Positions 58,985 through 64,000 of a stretch of 64,000 bases of DNA are shown one piece after another. Location of the stretch: positions 62,001-126,000 of the forward strand of contig NZ_JODS01000012.1 of the NCBI RefSeq assembly GCF_000718025.1, in the 5' to 3' direction. Each line of letters begins with the position of its first letter. The stretch's first letter is position 1. A program made the translations under genes and the position numbers. The notes below the pieces were generated by a model, which saw only the letters and a list, made by a program, of their open reading frames with translations, was not told where the DNA came from and did no database searches. The DNA is from Kitasatospora purpeofusca. GTDB lineage: Bacteria; Actinomycetota; Actinomycetes; Streptomycetales; Streptomycetaceae.

Positions 58985-61747
58985 TCAGCCGGCGAGGGCC
59001 GCAGCCAGCTGGTCGCGGGAGGCGACGCCGAGCTTCGGGAACGCCCGGTAGAGGTGGTGCCCGACCGTGCGCGGGCTGAGGAACAGCTGGGCGGCGATCT
59101 CGCGGTTGCTCCGGCCCGCCGCGGCCAGCCGGACCACCTCCCGCTCCTGCGGGGTGAGCCGCCCGAGCGGGACGCCGGTGGCGCTGGTGGCGTCGATCAC
59201 CTCACCGGTGCCGCGGAGTTCGGCCCGGGCGCGCTCCGCCCAGGGCCGGGCACCGGCCTTCTCGAAACCCTCCAGGGCCTCCCGCAGCACGCGCCGCGCG
59301 TCGGAGCGGCGCCGCCGCCGGCGCAGCCACTCGCCGTGCAGCAGCCGGGTCCGGGCCAGCTCCAGCCCTCCCCCGGCGCGTTCGCCGTGGGCGGCCGCGG
59401 CGAGGAAGGACTCCTCGGCCTCCTCGTCGTCGGCGGTGAGGGCCCGGCACCGGGCGGCCAGGGCGAGGGCCGCCGGGCCGCCGCACTGGTCGGCCCAGCG
59501 CCCGAGCCGCTCGACGGCCCCGGGCCGGACCGTGCCCGCGCGGGCCGCGGCCTCCACGAGTTCGGGCAGCACCAGGGCGTGCAGCACCGGCGGACCGCCG
59601 GGGTGCCGGTCGGCCGCGTCGAGCTGGGCGAGGGCGGCCGCCGCGTCGCCGGCGCCGAGGTGGGCGAGGGCGAGGGCATGCCGGGCCTGGGCGGCGGCGG
59701 TGCCGAGTCCGTGGTCGCGGGCGTGGTCCAGGGCTGCCCCGGCCAGCTCCCGGCAGCGCGGTTCGTCGCCCTCGACGGCCGCGCAGGCGGCGAGCGTGGC
59801 CCGGAGGTAGCAGGCGCGGTGGTCCAGGCCCGCGTACCCGGCGATGTTCAGGCCCTCCTCGGCGGCGCGGGCGGCGGGCTGGAGCTCGCCCAGTGCGAGG
59901 TGCGCCTCGGCGAGCAGGTGCAGGCAGGTGGCCTGCCAGCCGAGCAGGCCGTGCGAGCGGCAGTGGGCGAGCAGCAGTTCGGCGAGTTCGCGGGCGCGCC
60001 CGTGGTCGGCCAGCGCGTGCACGGCGTGGGCGGCCAGGAATCGTTCGCTGAACAGGGTGCCGGGATCGCGCGCCGCCGCCTCGAACCGCTCCGCCGCCAC
60101 CGGCTCGCCGCCGTAGACGGCCGCCAGGGCGGTCAGGGTGGCGGGGTGGTCCGCGGGCGCGGCCGCAACCCTGGCGCGGACCCGCTCGACCAGGTCCGGA
60201 TCGCCCGCCGACTGGGCGGCGTGGAAGGCCTCGGTGAGGATCGTCGGACCGGCGTCCCCGGCCGCGAGCAGCACCTCGACCGCCCGCACGGCCGAGCCCT
60301 CGTTGAGCTCCAGCGCGGCCCGCACCCGGGCCAGTTCGGCGTTCTCCGCCGCGGCGTTCCCGGCCGCGGCGTTCCCGGCCGCGGCGCCGGAGTTCTCCCC
60401 GCCGCGCCGCAGCAGCGCGGCGACGCGCTGGAACTGGCCGGCGTCGGCGGCGGCCTGGGCCGCGGCGACCAGGCGGCGGCGCCGGTCGGCCGGGTCGGGG
60501 CTCAGCTGGGACGCCCGCTCGTGGGCGGCCGAGGCGCTCGCCATCCCCTGGCGGCCTCCGGCCCGTTCGGCGGCGGCGTCGAGCTCCCGGGCCACCGCCT
60601 CGTCCGGGCCGGTGCTGGCCGCCGCCCGGTGCCAGGCCCGGCGGTCGGCGTGCTCGGCACCGGCCAGCACCTCCGCCAGGGCCAGGTGGGCGCCGATCCG
60701 GCGGGCCAGGGTGGCGCCGCGGTAGGCGGCGGCCCGCACCAGCGGGTGGCGGAACGTCAGGACGGCCCCGTCGAGGCGGATCAGCCCGGCGGTCTCGGCG
60801 GGTTCGAGCGCGTCCGCCGAGACCCCGGCGGCGGTCAGCAGCACACCCAGGTCGCCCATGTCGTCGGCGGCGGCGACCAGCAGCGCCGCCCTGGTGGGCT
60901 CCGGCAGCTGGCCGAGGCGGGCGCCGAACGCGGCCGTCACCCGGCTGGCCGGCGTCGGGTCCGCCGGGGCGGTGGGCAGCGGGCCGAGCAGCCCGGCCCG
61001 CTGCTCCTCGCTGAGGGCCCGGGGCAGTTCGATCAGGGCCAGCGGGTTGCCGCGGGCCTCGGCCGCGACCCGTTCCCGGACGTGCGGGGGGAGGTCCGCG
61101 CCCGCGTGTTCGGCCAGCAGCGCGGCGACCGCCTCCCGGTCCAGGGCGTCGAGCCGCAGTTCCGGCAGGCCGAGCGGGAACGGCTCGCGCACCGCGAAGA
61201 CCATCACCACCCCCTCGGAGTCCAGCCGCCGGGCCGCGAAGGCCAGGGCGTCCAGGGAGGCCCGGTCCACCCACTGGGCGTCGTCGACGAGGCAGAGCAG
61301 CGGGCTCTCGCCCGCGTACTCGGAGAGCAGCGTCAGCACGCCGAGGCCGGTCAGGAAGCGGTCCTGGCCGGTGGGCGCGGCCAGTCCGAACGCCGCCCGC
61401 AGCGCGTCGGCCTGGGGCTCCGGCAGCAGGCCGAGCCGGTCGAGGGCGGGGCGGAGCAGTTGGTGCAGGGCGGCGAAGGGGAGTTCGGTCTCGGCCTCGA
61501 TGCCCGTCGTCCGCAGCACCCGCGCCGTGGCCGGACCGGACGCGCCCGCTGGACCCGACGCACCGCCGGCGGCGCCGCCCCCGGCCGCTGCGGCCGCTCC
61601 CGTCGCCTCGGCCGCGAGGTGCTCCAACAGCGCCGTCTTGCCGATACCGGCCTCGCCGTGGACGACCAGGGCACCGCTGGCACCCTCCGCCGCCGCCCGG
61701 AGCAGACTTCTGAGCTGGCCTTCTTCCGCGGCCCGACCGTAGAGCAT
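58985..61747 (-). CDS. LAL-type LuxR regulator (AAA ATPase plus HTH)
   Basis: 920 aa. MLYGRAAEEGQLRSLL start, Walker A GEAGIGKTALL, Walker B LLCLVDDAQWVD, a long TPR-like helical middle (about 400-830), and a C-terminal LuxR HTH: RLTPQEREVVRLAAAGRSNREIAAQLFLSPRTVGHHLYRAFPKLGV. Large ATP-binding pathway-type activator. No ribosome site is seen before ATG 61745-61747, so its mRNA may be leaderless. Target genes unknown. Confidence 0.93.
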   Translation of the reverse strand: MLYGRAAEEGQLRSLLRAAAEGASGALVVHGEAGIGKTALLEHLAAEATGAAAAAGGGAAGGASGPAGASGPATARVLRTTGIEAETELPFAALHQLLRPALDRLGLLPEPQADALRAAFGLAAPTGQDRFLTGLGVLTLLSEYAGESPLLCLVDDAQWVDRASLDALAFAARRLDSEGVVMVFAVREPFPLGLPELRLDALDREAVAALLAEHAGADLPPHVRERVAAEARGNPLALIELPRALSEEQRAGLLGPLPTAPADPTPASRVTAAFGARLGQLPEPTRAALLVAAADDMGDLGVLLTAAGVSADALEPAETAGLIRLDGAVLTFRHPLVRAAAYRGATLARRIGAHLALAEVLAGAEHADRRAWHRAAASTGPDEAVARELDAAAERAGGRQGMASASAAHERASQLSPDPADRRRRLVAAAQAAADAGQFQRVAALLRRGGENSGAAAGNAAAGNAAAENAELARVRAALELNEGSAVRAVEVLLAAGDAGPTILTEAFHAAQSAGDPDLVERVRARVAAAPADHPATLTALAAVYGGEPVAAERFEAAARDPGTLFSERFLAAHAVHALADHGRARELAELLLAHCRSHGLLGWQATCLHLLAEAHLALGELQPAARAAEEGLNIAGYAGLDHRACYLRATLAACAAVEGDEPRCRELAGAALDHARDHGLGTAAAQARHALALAHLGAGDAAAALAQLDAADRHPGGPPVLHALVLPELVEAAARAGTVRPGAVERLGRWADQCGGPAALALAARCRALTADDEEAEESFLAAAAHGERAGGGLELARTRLLHGEWLRRRRRRSDARRVLREALEGFEKAGARPWAERARAELRGTGEVIDATSATGVPLGRLTPQEREVVRLAAAGRSNREIAAQLFLSPRTVGHHLYRAFPKLGVASRDQLAAALAG

Positions 61748-61889
61748 CCGGGGAGTCTAACCGGACGGGTGTACGACCCAGGACCTCGCGTTGGGTCATG
61801 GTGACCGATTCACCGGTAGGGGCGGCGCGCCTACCGTCGTACCTGTTCGACCGGTCCCACGGGGACAAGCACCGGAACACGGAGAAAAG

Positions 61890-62372
61890 ATGACGTTCAG
61901 TATCGAGACGGCGCGGCTGCGGCTGCGCCCGTACACCGCCGAGGAAGCCGAGCGGGTGGCCGCCGGCGAACGGCCGGGGAGCGGCTGGAGCCCCGGCTTC
62001 CCCCGGGAGGACGACCGGGCGGTGGCGCGGATGTTCCTCGGGGCGCCGCGCACCGAGCCGCTGTTCGAGCCGCAGCTGATCGAGCTGCTGAGCAATGACC
62101 AGGTGATCGGCGGGATCGGCTTCTTCGGCCCGCCGGACGCGGACGGCACGGTCGGGCTGGGCTACGGCGTCGCTCCCGAGGTCGAGGGCCGGGGCTACGC
62201 CACCGAGGCGCTGCTGGCCCTGCTGCACCGGGGGTTCGCCGAGGGCGGCGTCCGGCGGGCGCTGGCCGACACCACCCATGAGAACACCGCCTCGCAGCGG
62301 GTGCTGGAGAAGGCCGGGCTGCGGCGGACCTCCTCCGACGACGAGCTCCACTACTACACTCTTGAGGGCTGA
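61890..62372 (+). CDS. RimJ/RimL-type GNAT acetyltransferase
   Basis: 160 aa. TARLRLRPYTAEEAERVAAGE, VIGGIGFFG, LGYGVAPEVEGRGYATEALLALL (acetyl-CoA motif) and NTASQRVLEKAGL. Starts ATG 61890 with GGAG 5 nt upstream. Four bases separate its stop from the TTG of the RibD-like gene, so the two are an operon. Confidence 0.9.
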   Translation: MTFSIETARLRLRPYTAEEAERVAAGERPGSGWSPGFPREDDRAVARMFLGAPRTEPLFEPQLIELLSNDQVIGGIGFFGPPDADGTVGLGYGVAPEVEGRGYATEALLALLHRGFAEGGVRRALADTTHENTASQRVLEKAGLRRTSSDDELHYYTLEG

Positions 62373-62376
62373 TCAC

Positions 62377-62973
62377 TTGCGCAAGCTGACGTATTTCGTG
62401 GCCACGACCCTGGACGGGTTCATCGCCGGTCCCGACGGGGGCGACCCGACCGGGCCCGACGGGTTCTTCACCATCACTCCCGACTATCTGGAGCACCTGG
62501 TCACCCACTACCCGGAGACGCTGCCGGGTCCGGCCCGCGAGGCCCTGGGCATCACGGCGACAGGCACCCGCTTCGACACCGTGCTGGAGGGGCGCCGCTC
62601 CTACCAGGTGGGCCTGGACGCCGGAATCGCGGACGCCTATCCGCACCTGCGGCACCTGGTCTTCTCCCGCACCCTCACCGAGGCGCCTGCCCCGGCCGTC
62701 GAGCTGGTGTCCACCGACCCGGTGGCCCGGGTCCGGAAGCTCAAGGCGGAGGCGGGCGGCGGGATCTGGCTGGTGGGCGGCGCGGAGCTGGCCGGCGCCC
62801 TCTACCCGGAGATCGACGAGCTGGTCCTCAAGGTCAACCCGGTCACCGTCGGGGCGGGCATACCGGTGTTCGCGGGCAAGGACGGGGTGAGCCCGCGCGC
62901 CTTCACCCTCACCGAGCACACGGTGCTGGCCGGCGGCACCGTCTTCCTCACCTACGCGAGGGCGGCGGCCTGA
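62377..62973 (+). CDS. RibD C-terminal/DHFR-like reductase
   Basis: 198 aa. LRKLTYFVATTLDGFIAGPDGG is the family start; VLEGRRSYQVGLD, HLVFSRTLTE, GGIWLVGGAELAGALYPEIDELVLKVNPVTVGAGIPVF follow, matching the dihydrofolate reductase/RibD C-terminal superfamily. Likely an NADPH reductase of a pteridine or other heterocycle. TTG 62377 is the start: GAGGG about 9 nt upstream and the family N-terminus begins there. Confidence 0.88.
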   Translation: MRKLTYFVATTLDGFIAGPDGGDPTGPDGFFTITPDYLEHLVTHYPETLPGPAREALGITATGTRFDTVLEGRRSYQVGLDAGIADAYPHLRHLVFSRTLTEAPAPAVELVSTDPVARVRKLKAEAGGGIWLVGGAELAGALYPEIDELVLKVNPVTVGAGIPVFAGKDGVSPRAFTLTEHTVLAGGTVFLTYARAAA

Positions 62974-62977
62974 CCGG

Positions 62978-63029
62978 CCGGCCCGCGGGGCGGCGGACCT
63001 CTCGGAGGGTCCACCGCCCCGCGGGCCGG
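62978..63029 (+). terminator. Terminator of the GNAT-reductase operon
   Basis: 22-bp stem (62978-62999 / 63008-63029) with one C-A mismatch and an 8-nt loop, 5 bp after the reductase stop. Confidence 0.9.
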
Positions 63030-63105
63030 GGCTCCGTCGGCGAGGCCGGACTCGGCAGCGACGGACGATCTCAGCCGGTCAGGCCGAAGTCACCGCCGAA
63101 GAGCC

Positions 63106-63354
63106 TCAGTTGGCGAGACTGAAGTCGCCGCCGACGGGCGCGGCGATCTTGTCGACACCGGTCAGCGCGGTGAGCGAGGTGACCGGGGTGCTGCTGTCGG
63201 TGGTGGTGCCGTTGGCGAGCTGGCCGGAGCCGTTGTTGCCCCAGGAGCGCACGGTGTTGTCGCCGAGCAGGGCGACGGTGTGCTCGCGGCCGCCGCCCAC
63301 CAGTTGCACGCCCTTGATGTCCGGGACGGACACGCGCGCCGCGGCCGGCTGCAA
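63106..63354 (-). pseudogene. C-terminal fragment of an RCC1-repeat protein
   Basis: About 75 residues: GVQLVGGGREHTVALLGDNTVRSWGNNGSGQLANGT ... ALTGVDKIAAPVGGDFSLAN, one and a half RCC1 propeller blades ending at a stop at 63106. A full RCC1 protein needs about seven blades and a signal peptide; the upstream DNA is instead part of an oppositely oriented monooxygenase fragment, so the gene is truncated at about 63340. Confidence 0.75.
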
Positions 63355-63757
63355 CTGCTGCTCCTGGCGGCGGTCCGCGAGCGGCTGGGGGCGGACTCGG
63401 TCCGTACCGGCCTGCTGTTCCAGGGGTTCGAGCAGGACGGTGGCTCGCAGTCCGTCGTCGACAGCCGGGTGCTGGCCTGGTGCCTGGCCCGCGACGACGA
63501 CCCCGCGGCCGCGCTCGACCGCTACGACCGGATGCGCCGGCCGGTCGTCAACGCGATCGTGCTGGCCAACCGGGAGCTGGGACCGGAGGAACGGTCCGCT
63601 GCCGCACGCCGCGGCCGAGCGGATCGCGGCCCGCTACAAGCGGCTGACCGGGGCCACCGCGTCCCAGGTCAACACCCACCCCTCCTGGACGGTCCCCGCC
63701 GCCGCGCCCGGGGGCGAGCCCGTCCCCGTACCCGCTCGGCGCCCCGGCCAGCCGTAG
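63338..63757 (+). pseudogene. Broken FAD-dependent monooxygenase
   Basis: Frame 1 reads LQLLLLAAVRERLGADSVRTGLLFQGFEQDG then jumps straight to SQSVVDSRVLAWCLARDDDPAAALDRYDRMRRPVVNAIVLANRELGPEE, skipping about 200 residues that hold the catalytic region; after about 63595 the family sequence continues in another frame (HAAAERIAARYKRLTG ... NTHPSWTVPAA). The N-terminal FAD site is also absent. Remnant of a salicylate-hydroxylase-like gene. Confidence 0.75.
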
Positions 63758-63847
63758 ACTCCCGCCCCGTCACGGCCGATCGCGCCCGGGACAACCGGTG
63801 AGGCATGATCATGTCCATCGGCACGACGATCCGGGGGGAGTCCGACG

Positions 63848-64000
63848 ATGGAACGCGCCGAGATGGAGACCTTCCTGACGCTCTGCGAGGAACTGCACTT
63901 CGGCCGCACCGCCGAACGGCTGCACGTCACCACGGGGCTGGTCAGCAGGACGGTGAAGCGGATCGAGCGGCGGATCGGCGCACCACTGTTCGAACGCAGC
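63848..64000 (+). CDS. LysR-family regulator (partial, runs off right edge)
   Basis: First 51 residues of a LysR winged helix: METFLTLCEELHFGRTAERLHVTTGLVSRTVKRIERRIGAPLFERS. ATG 63848 has GGGGGAG 7 nt upstream. The T-T-G in place of the usual S-Q-P/S-A-L in the recognition helix is slightly unusual. Target unknown. Confidence 0.88.
   Translation, partial: MERAEMETFLTLCEELHFGRTAERLHVTTGLVSRTVKRIERRIGAPLFERS

Noticed and set aside
58985..62351. Long antisense and alternative frames over the LuxR-type regulator
   Set aside because: No motifs, extreme Arg/Ala/Gly composition, and full overlap with a gene having intact Walker and HTH motifs.

Overview
The window is about 70+% GC throughout, with GTG/TTG starts, tight ATGA/GTGA/TTGA gene overlaps and perfect long-stem terminators. 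Gene content (LAL-type LuxR regulator, Tat and Sec exoenzymes, chitinase with the paired 12-bp promoter repeats, a light-response sigma/B12-regulator/photolyase locus) points to a Streptomycetaceae chromosome (Streptomyces or Kitasatospora). No rRNA, tRNA, CRISPR array or intact insertion sequence was recognised.

Layout. 1-2.5 kb: a leftward DUF4097 protein plus DrrA/DrrB-type ABC exporter operon (DrrB runs off the left edge). 2.9-8.7 kb: a methyltransferase, an MfnB-like furan phosphate synthase, a PstS-like secreted binding protein and a large secreted protein. 9.5-22.4 kb: an 11-gene rightward cluster that I read as a blasticidin S-type peptidyl nucleoside pathway. 22.5-33.8 kb: M9 collagenase, LysR/cupin pair, acetyltransferase, ROK kinase plus APC permease, a secreted propeller protein, an NmrA-like oxidoreductase behind two TetR-type palindromes, and an aldo/keto reductase. 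34-41 kb: Tat-exported phospholipase C, DUF2278 protein, cyclophilin, membrane protein, GH18 chitinase. 41-54 kb: ABC exporter preceded by a small proline-rich reading frame, stand-alone TrpF, GNAT, phosphoesterase, AraC regulators, several secreted proteins and a decayed Dyp peroxidase. 54-59 kb: FAD oxidoreductase, an apparent LitS-LitR fusion and a photolyase. 59-64 kb: LAL regulator, GNAT, RibD-like reductase, then a scar of two gene fragments meeting head-on, and the first codons of a LysR gene at the right edge.

The nucleoside cluster works as a chain: a nucleotide N-glycosidase frees cytosine from CMP (20.4 kb); a glycosyltransferase joins cytosine to UDP-glucuronate (9.5 kb); a radical SAM enzyme decarboxylates the sugar acid (10.7 kb); a DegT-type PLP enzyme aminates/dehydrates the sugar (13.9 kb); a KamA-type radical SAM enzyme makes a beta-amino acid, probably beta-arginine (12.8 kb); an ATP-grasp ligase joins the halves (15.1 kb); a GAMT-like enzyme methylates the guanidine (19.8 kb); an MFS pump exports the product (16.4 kb). 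Two parts are most worth attention: a caspase/CHAT-like protein with a zinc knuckle that sits where the bls cluster has its leucyl-transferase, and a secreted M1 aminopeptidase ending the cluster that could remove a protecting aminoacyl group outside the cell.

All functional statements come from reading translated sequence against remembered family motifs; no database search was possible.
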